Source: Galeruca laticollis (taxonomy: Eukaryota; Arthropoda; Insecta; Coleoptera; Chrysomelidae). Taken from it: a stretch of 64,000 bases of DNA. Position numbers and translations under genes: made by a program. The stretch lies in NCBI GenBank assembly GCA_963921935.1, contig OY998180.1, forward strand, positions 210,358,744 to 210,422,743, written 5' to 3'. Under the pieces are notes generated by a model that saw only the letters and a list, made by a program, of their open reading frames with translations, was not told the DNA's origin and did not search any database. Positions 21,721-33,270 of the stretch are shown here, one piece after another. Numbering within the stretch: position 1 is the first letter of the stretch; each line of letters begins with the position of its first letter.

Positions 21721-22796
21721 TCACTGCAGGCAAAAATAAATCCGAGTATTATTAAATTGGTAGCAGCACACCAGGTTTATCTTTCTTATTGAGAAGATTT
21801 AGAATTTTTCAACTTTTTTTGTATTACCTTTCTATTCTGAGACGATAGGCACACCGGACTTAGTTGATTAAATAAATAAAATCAAACATCCTGCATCAAA
21901 TCAATAAATTAAATTTTGAAATATGATGCACAATTACTGATTATATTTGCTTTTCCTCATTTAATCATTATTTTAGCTTGAAGAAAGGAAAAATGCATAT
22001 CCTATAATTCGTGTAACTCTAAACTCTGTAGTTGCTGCTTTTGGATCATTCAAGCCGCATTCATTCGTTCAATAGAATATTTTCAAACGGCACGTTGATA
22101 TGGATTTCTCAGTGGGTTGAGTTTACATAAATACTGTTACCACATGCTGTAATGTGTATATATGAACAATAAAAATAGTTCATCTGTCTGGACAGTGGCG
22201 TGGTTTAGCTATAAACTAATGGAACGTTGTTTATTTTGTAACAAATGGAGCTTGTTAATCTACAAACTAGCAGTAGTGTCTGGGAGCCCGAAATGTCAGT
22301 AGCAGTTAGATTTTCCTTTCTGTAATAGATGTATAAACAGACTTCTTAGAAATATCTCATTTTTTCTTGTACTGTTATAATAATAATATAATCGATTGTT
22401 CATTATAATGTTACTGAAAACAACAGAGTCCATAATACAGTGGTGGTTATTTCTTTACTAGTCATTTTTACGAACCATGGAAAATGTTGTAAACTATCTA
22501 ACTTAACCTAACATAACTTTTAAAACTCGTGGAATCGGTAGAAAGTTGTATGCCATTTACCTAGACCCTCCTTAGGGTCACTTGTGCGCAATTTACCTAT
22601 GAAAAAGAAACATTTTGGGTATACCTGGCTACAAACTGACCACTGTGCGCAACTTACCAACCCCGTTTGTAAGTATTATAAATTGTGGGTGACCTGAAAA
22701 TGCTTCAGTCTTTATGACAATAAAAAATCTCCCAAGAAATGCTTGAGCACTGGGGATTTCTAACGTCAAACATTTCGTTTATAATGTCACCTCTAT
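21721..22796. other. AT-rich DNA, nothing recognised
   Basis: No coding similarity, RNA gene or clear repeat seen up to the direct repeat at 22,797. Confidence 0.4.
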
Positions 22797-22939
22797 AAAA
22801 GACGGTGAGTAAAATTTTGAAAATAATAAAATTTACTATATTGAATAGACTAGAGACTACATCTCTGTAACTCGATACTTTGAAAAATCGATCTAGTGTA
22901 ATGTACGAATTATATAATTAACTGACTCACGTTATCATT
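22797..22939 (+). repeat. Dispersed direct repeat, copy 1
   Basis: About 143 bases beginning AAAAGACGGTGAGTAAAATT and containing TTTACTATATTGAATAGACT and CGATCTAGTGTAATGTACGA. The same sequence recurs in the same orientation at 28,608-28,745. The two copies bracket the LINE at 22,980-27,590. Confidence 0.75.
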
Positions 22940-23014
22940 GCAATAGAGCAAATATATATAAATGAGGATCTAAGAAAAACACAACGCGAAAAGGGATCTA
23001 AAATTAGACTTAAC

Positions 23015-23340
23015 CAAAGAGGAAAGAGAAAATGGAAAAACTGTTAAAATTGGCTACAACAAATTGATAATAGATGGCACAGAATGGAAATGGGGTTACA
23101 ACAAGCACACACTGGAACCCCAACGTGGCACAAAAAACTAGTAGAGAAAAGAGATCTTACAGAGACACAAACAGATCAAAGAGGAAAGAGAAAAAGGAAA
23201 AACTGTTGAAATTGGCTACAAGAAATTGATAATAGATGGCACAGAATGGAAATGGGGTTACAACAAGCTCACACTGGAACCCCAACGTGGCACAAAAAAC
23301 TAGTAGAGGAAAGAGAACTTACAGAGACACAAACAGACCC
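23015..23340 (+). repeat. 162-bp tandem duplication in LINE 5' region
   Basis: CAAAGAGGAAAGAGAAAA at 23,015 recurs at 23,177. Both units carry TTGATAATAGATGGCACAGA, GGAACCCCAACGTGGCAC and ACTAGTAGAGAAA at equal spacing. Multi-copy 5' repeats are common promoter monomers in LINEs; a promoter role here is inference. Confidence 0.8.
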
Positions 23341-23571
23341 GGCAATGGAAATGGATATGAAGATGAAAAAACAAAGAAAATAAAGAAAAAGAGGGAAAAA
23401 ATGGGAATACGAATAAAAGAAGAGGAACATGCAATATGAAAAGACCATTAAAGAGGAAAAGTTGGCGAATACCATCAAATGTAATCACATGAATGATAAT
23501 AAGATAAGAGGTGTCAGTAAGGAAAATGGGAAAATACGGAAAAAGGTTAAGAAAAGCCAGTAAACACGAAA

Positions 23572-23955
23572 TAATTAAGAATGGTACCTGGAACATAAGA
23601 AGCATATCAGGTAAAGAAAAAGAGTAAGAAGAAGAGTTTGAAGAAATAGGTTTAGACTTACTAGCAATTACTGAAACCAAAAAAAAAGCAAGGTAGGACG
23701 AAAATGGACAATGGCAACATACTTATATATAGTGGTGTTCCAGAAAGGATGGAGAGGATGGTCTGAATGGATATTATCAATTGAATTTAGTGATGAGAAC
23801 AAAAACAAGGAATCTTTTATAATAGTGTATGGACCAAACGAAGACGACACAGTACAAAAAAAGAACATCTTTGGGAACAATTAACATTGACAACTGAAGA
23901 AGCGCTAGGAAAAATAATAATATTAGGAGATTTTAACTGCAGGGTAGGAAATTAA
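23572..23955 (+). pseudogene. LINE endonuclease, N-terminal half
   Basis: Broken frames give TWNIRSISGKEKE, EEIGLDLLAITETKKK (the catalytic Glu motif), SGVPERME, SFIIVYGPNEDDTVQKK and IIILGDFNCRVG. These are the ordered motifs of an APE-type endonuclease. Several stops and frameshifts interrupt it. Similarity stops at the satellite insertion and resumes at 25,081. Confidence 0.75.
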
Positions 23956-25080
23956 GATAAAATAAACGTTTTTTTTTAAGATTAAAATTAACTTTTCCGC
24001 ATATGTAACAGGTTCTGAACAATATTCTATCATAAAATTGTCACTTATATACATTTCGGGGGATGAATCGTACTAACTAACCGAAATTTATCCAAAAATA
24101 ACCAAAAATGTATTATATCTGGATTTATAGGACCCGCTGTACTCGCTCTAGTCAGCTGAAAATCAATAGGGTACATAAGTGAGACGCCTTAAAAATTATC
24201 CAATTACAAAATTGGTCACATGTGTACAGTCCGGAGGCTGTATCGTGCTAACAACCCGAAATTTCTCCAAAAAGGACCAAAAATGTGACACTTCAGGTAC
24301 ATTATCACCCGTTGTACTAGCTCTGGTGAGCTAAAAATCACTAAGATTCATCTATTAGACGCCCTGAATAATATTCAATCATAAAATTGGTCACTTGTAT
24401 ACACTCTGGAGGCTGTATCGTGGTAACAAACTGAAAATTCTCCAAAAATGACAAAAATTTGGTACTCCAAGTACCATAGCACCCGTTGTACTGGCTTAAG
24501 TGTGCTTAAAATTAATAGGGTTCATCTTTGAGACGCTCTGAATAATATTCAATCATAAAATTGGTCTCTTGTATATCCTCCGGAGGCTGCATCGTGCTAA
24601 CAAACTGAAATTTTTCCAAAAATGACAAAAATATCGTACTTAAAGTTCTATAGCACCTGTTGTTCTGGCTCTGGTGTAATTTTAATTAAATAGGGTTCAT
24701 CCGGGAGATAATATTCAGTCATAAAATTGGTCACTTGCTGGACTCCGGAGGCTGTATCGTGCTAACAAACTGAAATTTCTCAAAAAATGGCAAAAATGTC
24801 GTACTTCAAGTACCATAGCACCCGTTGTACTGGCTCTGGTAAGTTGAATATCAATAGGGTTCATCCGTAAGATGTCCTGAACAATATTCAATCATAAAAT
24901 TGGTGACTTGTTGCACTCCGGAGGCTGTATCGTGCTAACAAGACATGTAACGAAAAGTGGCTGACGATGACGACGACGACATACACACAGGATTTTTTTT
25001 CTAAAAACCGTTTTTTCGTGTTGTTCTTGATGGAAAACGTAAAAATAACTTTTTTTGGGGTAAACCAATACTTTTCTGTA
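23956..25080 (+). mobile_element. 1.1-kb insertion made of a ~172-bp satellite array
   Basis: Six units of a tandem repeat, each containing CATAAAATTGGTCACTTGTA, CTCCGGAGGCTGTATCGTGC, CAAACTGAAATTT and CACCCGTTGTACTGGCTCTG. Unit starts are spaced about 165-176 bases apart (for example GGAGGCTG near 24,234, 24,410, 24,582, 24,747 and 24,919). The array is preceded by a T-run at 23,970 and followed by about 120 non-repeat bases. It sits exactly between two halves of the LINE endonuclease, so it arrived as an insertion. A second, shorter copy with the same CGCATATGTAACA edge is at 1,124-1,380 on the minus strand. No protein is encoded. Target duplications could not be resolved. Confidence 0.75.
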
Positions 25081-27417
25081 GAAAGCTGTAGACGCAGTAA
25101 TGGAGTATGAATGTTAGATTTATGTGAGATGCATCAATTGATTATGACGAATACATGTTTTGAACACAAAGACATCCAAAAATTTACAAGGGAAGTTAAA
25201 AGCAGAAATGAGAAATTCATAATCGATTATGTGTTAATAGAAGGAGAAAACAGAAAAAGTGTACTAGACACAAATGTGAGAAGAGGGCCAGAAATTGGTA
25301 GTGACCATTACATAGTTGTCTCAAAAATGATAAAAGATGAAAACAAAAAAACTGAGAGTAGTATAAAACCAACCAAAAAAATTGAATATGAATCAATTAA
25401 AACGTACAAACTTAGAGACACATAAATTGCTGAAAGATACCGACTAACACCGAATACGAAATTTGAAAATATTTCAGAAAAACTCGATGATATCAATTTG
25501 GATACTATGTAGGATAATTTTAAAAATGTGCTTTTAGAGACAGCTAGAGAAATCTGTGGCAGTACTAGTAAAACTAATTACAAAAAACAAACCGCCTGGT
25601 TCAAATAAAAATTAAACAGCAAAAATGGAAACTCCACTTTAATAATAGTACAACAGAAAATTATCAGCGATATAAAATGGAGAAAAAGAGTGGAACAATC
25701 AATATCAACGGCAAAGAGGAACAAGTGGATTGAATTTGGCGACAAAATGGAGAAAACAGTAAAGCTTACCAAAAATTACTCTACAGAACGTTAAGGATAG
25801 GGAAAACAGAGGTGGCAAAAAAGAGAAAAAGCAAAAGTGAAGAAATTATAACGGGAGATAACCAAATAATGAAAAGGTAAAAAGGGTATTTTTAAAGAAT
25901 TACTAGGAGTAGACGAAGACCATAAAGAGGAGGAAGTGATAAATGAATAAACACAAATCCATGTTGAAGAAAATAGAAATGAACAGTATATATGAGCAGA
26001 CGATGTAAAAAACGTTATAGAACGGCTTAAGAATTGGAAAGCATCTGGAAGTAACACAATAACAAATGAGATGATTAGATATATTGGAGGAAAAGTTACA
26101 GAAATACTTGTAAAGTTGGGCATAAAGACCGAGTACCGCAAGAATGGTAAATAACTTTAATAACACCAATATATAAGAAGGGCGATAAATATGATTGTAA
26201 CAACTACAAAGGAATTAATTTAGTGAATGTTTGAAAATTTATGAACAAATATTGGACAAAAAATTAAATCAGTAACAGAAAATACATTAGAAGAATGCCA
26301 AAGTGGATTTAGAAGAAGTATTCAGGACCATACATTTACAATAAAGCAGATCATGGAAAAAACAATAGAGCAAGACAAAGAAATGTATTTAGGTTTTATT
26401 GATATAGAAAAAGCCTTTGACCGAGTACCAAGAAACAAACTATGGAAAAAATCAGAAAGAGGAATAGAAAATAAAATGATCAGAGTATTAAAAAATATAT
26501 ACAATGAAAATACTAAGTTTATTATACACCAAAATAGCATCCCAGATGCTTTCATAACAAAAGAAAGATTGAGGCAAGGAGGAGGTCTAAGTCCAACACT
26601 ATTCACAGTATATATTGATGAGGTAATGTAAAGTAAAAGTTAAGAAATTTAAGGTAGTATACAGATATATGGAAATGGTAAAAGTGTCTGAGGGAGCATT
26701 TGCAGATGATATACCTAGTCATTCTGGCCTAAAAAGGGGTAGATTTACAAAAGAACCTGGAGATTTGGAATGATGCCATGGAACAATATGTGATGAAATT
26801 AAATAAAAACAAAACGAAAGTTATGGTAGTAGAAAACGAACACAAAAACATACAGATAAGAGTAGGCCATGTTATAATCTAACAAGTGGCAAGTTTCAAA
26901 TATCTAGGTGTAGAACAACTACAAGAGAATGGGAGAAACAAATGATAGAGTGCAATAAACACTAAAATTGTACTATGCAATGAACCAGGCTTTTATAAAC
27001 AAAAAAGAGATATTAATGAAGACAAAAATAAATGTATTTAAGACCACATATAGACCACTTCTGGCGTTTAGTTGTGAATCATGGACATTGACAGGCAGAC
27101 AGAAGAGCAAAATACAAGCAATAGAAATAAAATATCTAAGAAGGGTTAAAGGAGTCAAAAGAATAGATAATATAAGCAATACAAAAATAAGAAAGGATCT
27201 AGAAATAAAATCGACACTTGAATATATTCAAAAAAGAAAATGGTTGGGACACTTACAAATAATGCCAAATTCCAGACAGGTTAAGCAAGTATGGGAGGCA
27301 AGAAAAGCGAATAAGAGAAAACGTGGAAGACCGAGAGAAACATGGAATAGTAGCGTTGGAAAAATTCTCGAAAAAAAGGGAAAATCATGGAATGAGGCAA
27401 AAATATTAAAATATTAG
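25081..27417 (+). pseudogene. LINE endonuclease end, reverse transcriptase and C-terminal domain
   Basis: The endonuclease resumes (LCEMHQLIMTNTCF, TREVKSRNEKFIIDYVLIEG, GPEIGSDHYIVVSKMI with the catalytic SDH). A linker region with stops follows. The RT is broken but readable: IYKKGDKYDCNNYKGIN, FIDIEKAFDRVPRNKLW (26,395-26,445), KERLRQGGGLSPTLFTVYID (26,565-26,625) and AFADDI at about 26,700 (the catalytic box, Y replaced by F). The last frame (26,968-27,417) has YRPLLAFSCESWTLTGRQKS, IEIKYLRRVKGVKR, RKWLGHLQIM and RKRGRPRETWNSSVGKIL, the tail of this LINE group. Confidence 0.8.
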
Positions 27418-27590
27418 CAAGAAATAAGAAGCAATAGGCCAAGTTTCTTCATATATAGGAGGATAGTATTTGTTGACTGTTAGGAATAAAACTGGTGAAT
27501 ATTGGGGAATTGCAGCAAGAAAAAAAGGAAAAGTGTACGCTTAGCGGAAAATTTCCAAGCTTGCGAGGATGATTATCATCATCATCAGGG

Positions 27591-28360
27591 AGACTAAAAT
27601 GAAAAAAACAACAGTTAAATACTGTGGTCAACGAAAGAATAAAATTGTAATGAATTTCACAACCACGTGTGTACTTACCTCCGAAGTGAGGTTAGACTCC
27701 ATTAAGTTGTAATAATTTGAGCTATAGATTAAGAATTGTGTAATAATTGATTAGAAATGAGATTCACATTGAACAAAATGCAGCACCATTTTGTAAATTG
27801 AAATAATTAAAATCATCTTCGAGCGTTGTTATGTTGAACGCCGGTAAGGAAATGATATGTTTTTCCCTCTAAATGGGATGTATCAATAGACAAACAATGT
27901 TAGCAACAGTCCAAAATCAGAGAATTTTGGGACAATGTACCCACTTTAATGATGGCCTCTGTTGTAGTGCCAACACAATGGGATTAGCAAGAAGATGTAT
28001 AAGAAGAGAGCGAGAGAGGGGGGAGCGCTCTCTATTGTGTGTAAAGAAAGGATGACAATATTGGTGTATGTAGGGAACATAACTCCAATAAAACTCACAC
28101 AATGTAGGAAAAGAAACAGAAAACAGCACAATAATAATAATAATAATATAGTAACAAAATATAATATAATAACTAAGTAAACTTGTATTATCTGAATGTA
28201 TTTACAAACACCAATACACTCAAATATTAAGTTAACGTAATAAGGGTGGTGCTGTTATAAGCAATATGGTTGTTATAAGCGACCGCGGGAGTACAGTTAG
28301 CATCTAAGGACAACAAAAAGGAATAGATCTCACTCAAGTGGTCAATGTCTGTTTTTTTTA
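27591..28360. other. Non-coding DNA with an AAT microsatellite
   Basis: An (AAT)n run lies at 28,131-28,149. Small ORFs here show no recognisable domain. Confidence 0.45.
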
Positions 28361-28560
28361 TTAATAACATTGTTGTATTGTGAAATAAAAGCCATTTCTA
28401 AGAATGACCTTTTAGTTTTGTTAGACTCAGTCGCCAACACCTTCACAGCCTCATAATTCATCTGATGATCAAGATAATTAACATGATATGCCAACGCGCA
28501 CCGCTCTGGGTGTAATCTGCAGTCGCTCTTGTGTGAGACAATACGGCTCGACAGAGACCT
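28361..28560 (-). pseudogene. Penelope-like element, GIY-YIG C-terminal fragment
   Basis: On the minus strand an uninterrupted stretch reads RSLSSRIVSHKSDCRLHPER, CALAYHVNYLDHQMNYE, VKVLATESNKTKRSFLEMAF and ISQYNNVIN. The pattern R-x2-HKSD, CALAxH, a spaced H, E-x5-KR-x-FLE and a final IN is that of the second half of the GIY-YIG nuclease of Penelope-like elements. The N-terminal part of the nuclease is missing. It is a different lineage from the copies at 4.6 and 39.6 kb. Confidence 0.7.
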
Positions 28561-28607
28561 AAAAGTCTGTCAACAGTTGAAAACAATCAAAATTACCTGG
28601 CAAAACT

Positions 28608-28745
28608 AAAAGACAGTGAGTAAAATTTTGAAAATAATAAAATTTACTATATTGAATAGACTACTACAACTTTGTCACTCAATACTTTGAATAATCGATC
28701 TAGTGTAATGTACGAATTATATAATTAACCGGCTCAAGTCATCAT
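28608..28745 (+). repeat. Dispersed direct repeat, copy 2
   Basis: Same orientation as 22,797-22,939 and similar over about 138 bases (AAAAGACAGTGAGTAAAATT at the start, TGTACGAATTATATAATTAA near the end). Flanks beyond the repeat differ. Confidence 0.75.
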
Positions 28746-30600
28746 TTATTTTTCTGAATTTTCAGATTTATTATTATTCATATATTATATTATAATTTCA
28801 TCTAATTTTGTAAGTAGAAGTTATGAACATAAATGTAACGTTCCTTATTAAAAACAACCTATACTTCTAAACTTAAAAAGTAGTTTTTATTAATCTGCAG
28901 GTCTATAATATTTCAAATTAGATTATTTGGCCATTTATGGTGACTCACTCTGTAAAATGGACTAAGAAAAATGCTGAATTAACTACCAGACATTGTTTAT
29001 ATTTCAAATTAAACGACTAATAAAGGAAAGTCATCGTGAAACTTACAAATGCAAATGTCGCTTTCTTAATACAAGAATATCTTCGACAGGTTTCTTCAAA
29101 GCAAATGTTACGAGATTTAAAAATTAACAGTCAAATTTGAAGAAATCACAATCATAAAAGGAGAAGTTCTCATGGACGATATAATCAACGAAGTAAATAA
29201 ATTACACAGTACAATTAAGTGAAGGGTCGATAAAATGAAAGCACCTGGTTGATCAATTTTCTTTTAATAGCCCTTATTTTCCCTACATTAACTATTACTT
29301 ATCCTCAATTTATTTTAATTCACTCTGCCCAAGCTGCAGTACCATATTTTAATATGTTGTTACCTAAGTTGTATCGAAGTATTTTTAAAGTTCTAACAAT
29401 GAAAAAATTGAAATAAACATACCTTTAATCGTCCAGATAAACACCGTTGTTTGTCAAAATAAATATAGTAATCTATAATTCCACTAAAAATACTAAACTT
29501 AAAACGCGTTTTTCTTGAAAGGAATTTTTTAGCATAGTACATTTTTCTTGAATCACGACTATACATACCGAAATCATTATCAAATCAAAGATATTCGGGT
29601 TCGAATAGTTAGAATTTTTGCAAAACACGATATTGGAAAACAATATAGCAATCTAATAAAAGACCGTTATCAAACTAGGAAACATTAATTAACCTACACG
29701 TCATATAGTGTGGCAATTGTGATAAAACGTATCCGCAAGTTGGGAAAAAAGCATTGCTATTGTCATTAAAACCCACGATATACATTTATCAGAACTATCT
29801 GAATCGAAATCGATATACTAAATGATCCAACTTGTATACTGATTGAATATAACTTCCTGAAACATTCCTAATTTTCTATTCTTTAGTGGTATGTCAAAAA
29901 TAGGATGAAAAAGCTCCATAATTTTACATAAACACCATTTTATTTTTTGTATATAGATACTTCATAATAGATTTGCGGATGCTTGTTTCTGATTAGCTGA
30001 ATCAATGCGTCTTCCAAATCTTTAGCAAATGGCGTCAAAATCGCCAAAAAATTACTGAGGTGGTGTTAGAACTTACATAACGAGAATATGTATAATAGTA
30101 TTATTAGTTTAGAAGAAAATAAACAAATCATATTTATTATTAAAAAACTTAATAGAACGCCTTTTTTCAACATGTTTAGCAGACGCGAGTATGTCACTGA
30201 CATCCAGAATCCTGGAATAAACTACACATCTCACTGCCTGCAACGGTACAATATAAACACAATACCGGATATTATATTGAATGCTGAAGATGTGTGGATG
30301 AAAATAGCAAATATGTCAGTTAGTCTACTACAACTATCAGAAGGATAATGTACAGTTTCATGAGATGCTGTCTATTAAATGTAATCTATATAATGGCAGT
30401 TGAAAATATAAAAAAAAAACCTACGGGATGTAACGCTCTAATATCGCAAATGTTTTGATAATTTATTGTAAAATCAATGAAGTATTTAGTATGAAGAAAA
30501 CATTCATTTTATAAAGTGTTGACGATAGAATTAATAAGGTTAGTCAGCTATCAAAAATATACATTAATAATGTTTTTATATTGTTCATACATCAACAGGA
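28746..30600. other. AT-rich DNA, one small unassigned ORF
   Basis: The only ORF of note is 30,088-30,348 (86 codons, MYNSIISLEENKQ at its start), with no domain I recognise. No other structure is seen. Confidence 0.35.
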
Positions 30601-30702
30601 AAGTCAGTTAAATTTATGAAGCCATTACATATTTCCAAGATTTGAGAAAAAAATTTAAAAATATCATGGACATGCGACAACAACGATTTTGAATTACTTT
30701 AA

Positions 30703-33138
30703 CCTTTCGGAGCTAACGTACCGTCTCAGAGACCGACAGCTTGCATTTTTCACGAAAACTTTCGAATGTGTTACGATACAGCCCGATGGCTTTTAGTACC
30801 TTCCTATCCCGAATACTTCTCCTCACTGTTAAATCGTGAGTTGCATGTGTCTAACATATCAGATGTTCTGAACCAATTCGGTCTCAGCGACGGATGTTAG
30901 TCATGAAGTAACACGTGGTCGGTGCTTCAGTGTAACTGATAACTGTGTCAAATAAGGTAAGATGAAAATTTATTTACAAACACAGTTACTTACTCATTTG
31001 TGTACCCCATTATTTATTTATCGGTATTTAGATTCTATTGAAGAAAGTGGCTTCAGGGAGTTACGAAGACGAACAAATAAGGCTGCAGCGTCTTTGGGAT
31101 GAAGCTGAATTCGATGGAAGTGAGGAAGATGCTTATGACAGCAACAGTAGTCTTGGAGAAGATGACGTAGAATTTCAGAACGAGAATACAGACACCGATC
31201 AAGATATGTCTGATGAGGAGACTGAAGTTATTGAACCTAGCTTGAGTCGACATCGTGAAGCTTATTTTATAGCAAAAGATGGCACAAAGTGGAAGAAACA
31301 TTTAGAATACTGTAAAAATATCCGAACTCGTGCGGACAATATTATAACGCAATTGCCGGGAGTAAAAGGAGAAGCCAAGCAGAAGATAGTAGCAGCCGAA
31401 ATTTGGTCCTTGTTTGTAACAGATGAAATGATAGAAAATATTGTTACATACACCAATGTGGAGATTGAAACGAAGCAATATTCAGAAACTAACAGAACGG
31501 CAAGGCCAACGGACAAAGATGAAATAAAGGCTCTGCTTGGGTTGCTTTATATTGCCGGTAAAATGAGAAGTAATAATCACAACGTTGTCGATATCTTTCG
31601 AGCAGATGGCATGGGATTCGAGATATTCAGACTGACAATGTCATTACAAAGATTCAAACTATTGCTCCAGAATTTTCATCTAGACGACAAAGCGACAAGA
31701 CTAGAACGGCAAAAATATGATAAACTGGCAGCAGTGAGAACTTTTTATGACAAATTTAATGCTAATCTACTAAAGTATTTTTCTCTTTCTCAGTACGCAA
31801 CTGTTGACGAAATGTTGTGGGGATTTAGAGGACGTTGTGGGTTCAGAGTTTATATGCCGTCTAAACCCAATAAATACGGAATTAAAGTATATTCTCTGGT
31901 CGATGCAAAGATGTTTTACACTGCCAAACTGGAGTTATATGTGGGTCAACAACCAACAGGTCCATATAAGATTGACACATCAAATATCTTTTTGGTTCCT
32001 AGGCTGTGTGAACCAGTGTGGGGGTCCAGACGCAATGTAACAACGAATAATTTTTTTACTAGCACTGAATTAGCAAATAAACTTCTCAAGGACTACAGAT
32101 TAACACTCACGGGTACCCTGAGAAAGAATAAGCCACAGATTCCAGAAGAGATGAAATTAAAAAGACCAGAGAAGACTTCTATGTTCGCTTTCCAAGAGAC
32201 ATGTACTCTAGTATCGTATATTCCTCGGAAGAACAAGAATGTATTTTTTCTCTCAACAATACACAGAGATGATGCTATAGACAGAACAACAAGTAAACCT
32301 GATATGATCATTGATTATAACAGAACCAAAGGTGGTGTAGACACTGTCGATAAATTATGTGCGGCGTACAACTGTGCATGTATAACGCGACGTTGGCCGA
32401 TGGTCATTTTCTATGGTGCGCTAAATATAGCAGGCATTAACGCGTATGTCATATATAAGAACAATGTACAGACAAAACTTCGAAGTCTTCGAGTCTTTTT
32501 AGAAAATCTGGGCAACCAGTTGCTCGAACTACATACAGAGAAACGTTTTTATACCAAAAACCTTCCCAAAACAATTAAGTTGAGAATTGGAGAAATTTAC
32601 AACATCACTGACGAAGCAAATGAAGCCCCTACAAATTTGGTATATGGTCGATGTTCTTATTGTTCAAGTAAAAAAAGCAGAAAAACAAAATATCGTTGTT
32701 TTAAATGTAAGAAATTCATGTGTTTGGAACATGTGACGCCTGCATGCAAAGAATGCGTTGAAATTATTGACTAAATTCAAAAGTAAAAATTCAAGCCATA
32801 AAATGAAAGTATGGTATTTTGTGACTTTTTCATAAAATACTGGTATTTAAGGAACGTCCATTTCGTTTTTCACTTTATAATAATTAATCAATTAGTTTTT
32901 TTTCTATTGTTGTTTGTTACCGTAAGATTATTCTAATAAATAAGTTTAAATGCATTTAAATTTGTTATAAGCCTTGAACGGGGAAATGATAATAAGCAAG
33001 AGTGGTTTATTTTCTTCAATTAAGTCACAAATGTGATCAACACTTCCATCTCATGGGCCATATGGTCATTTTCATCCATCGGTCTCAGAGACCGACGTTG
33101 GCTTGTATGATTCAACAAAACATGTTATCTCCGAAAGG
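30703..33138 (+). mobile_element. Complete piggyBac-like transposon B, 2,436 bp
   Basis: The left end CCTTTCGGAG (30,703-30,712) and right end CTCCGAAAGG (33,129-33,138) are perfect 10-bp inverted repeats. Each is flanked by TTAA (30,699-30,702 and 33,139-33,142), the exact piggyBac target duplication. A subterminal palindrome GGTCTCAGAGACC lies close to both ends (near 30,722 and 33,080). One long transposase frame occupies the middle. The element looks recent but its enzyme carries a probable disabling change. Confidence 0.93.
31047..32774 (+). CDS. piggyBac transposase, ~575 aa, catalytic Asp-to-Asn change
   Basis: An uninterrupted frame of 578 codons (open from 31,038) encodes a full-length transposase. 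The expected start would precede ASGSYEDEQIRLQ; the codon there (31,047) is GTG, so the ATG may have been lost, or an upstream exon may supply it (GTAAG at 30,957 and TATTTAG ending near 31,030 could form an intron). The N-terminus is acidic. Counting from 31,038, the core has TVDEMLWGFRGR (Asp 257), NVTTNNFFTS (the usual TTDN is TTNN, residue 337 Asn; GAT to AAT is one step) and GVDTVDKL (Asp 435). The C-terminus is a cysteine-rich zinc-binding domain (CSYCSS, YRCFKCKKFMCLEH, CKEC). A full frame with a missing catalytic residue suggests recent death or a non-catalytic role. Confidence 0.88.
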   Translation: MASGSYEDEQIRLQRLWDEAEFDGSEEDAYDSNSSLGEDDVEFQNENTDTDQDMSDEETEVIEPSLSRHREAYFIAKDGTKWKKHLEYCKNIRTRADNIITQLPGVKGEAKQKIVAAEIWSLFVTDEMIENIVTYTNVEIETKQYSETNRTARPTDKDEIKALLGLLYIAGKMRSNNHNVVDIFRADGMGFEIFRLTMSLQRFKLLLQNFHLDDKATRLERQKYDKLAAVRTFYDKFNANLLKYFSLSQYATVDEMLWGFRGRCGFRVYMPSKPNKYGIKVYSLVDAKMFYTAKLELYVGQQPTGPYKIDTSNIFLVPRLCEPVWGSRRNVTTNNFFTSTELANKLLKDYRLTLTGTLRKNKPQIPEEMKLKRPEKTSMFAFQETCTLVSYIPRKNKNVFFLSTIHRDDAIDRTTSKPDMIIDYNRTKGGVDTVDKLCAAYNCACITRRWPMVIFYGALNIAGINAYVIYKNNVQTKLRSLRVFLENLGNQLLELHTEKRFYTKNLPKTIKLRIGEIYNITDEANEAPTNLVYGRCSYCSSKKSRKTKYRCFKCKKFMCLEHVTPACKECVEIID

Positions 33139-33270
33139 TTAAGCATCTCATGTTAGACGTAGCTCAGGAAACATGTGACATCAGTAAATACTGATAATGA
33201 AAGAAAATACAAGTTGCTGGTGGGTTAAGGGTATCAAAACCAACTGAAGGAATATAGATCTACAATATAT

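Larger units (their letters stand above)
22980..27590 (+). mobile_element. APE-type LINE, near full length, split by a satellite insertion
   Basis: In order: a tandem-repeat 5' region (23,015-23,340), an apurinic-type endonuclease start (23,572-23,955), a foreign insertion (23,956-25,080), the endonuclease end and linker, a reverse transcriptase (about 26,040-26,720), and a C-terminal domain (to 27,417). The 3' end carries a GATTATCATCATCATCAGG microsatellite near 27,570-27,588. A short trinucleotide tail rather than poly(A) is typical of RTE-like LINEs. Without the insertion the element is about 3.5 kb. Many stops and frameshifts make it inactive. Confidence 0.75.

Noticed and set aside
27950..28160. 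Possible gene around overlapping ORFs with Arg/Glu runs
   Set aside because: The runs come from GAGAGAGG and AAT simple sequence; frames on both strands are equally open.
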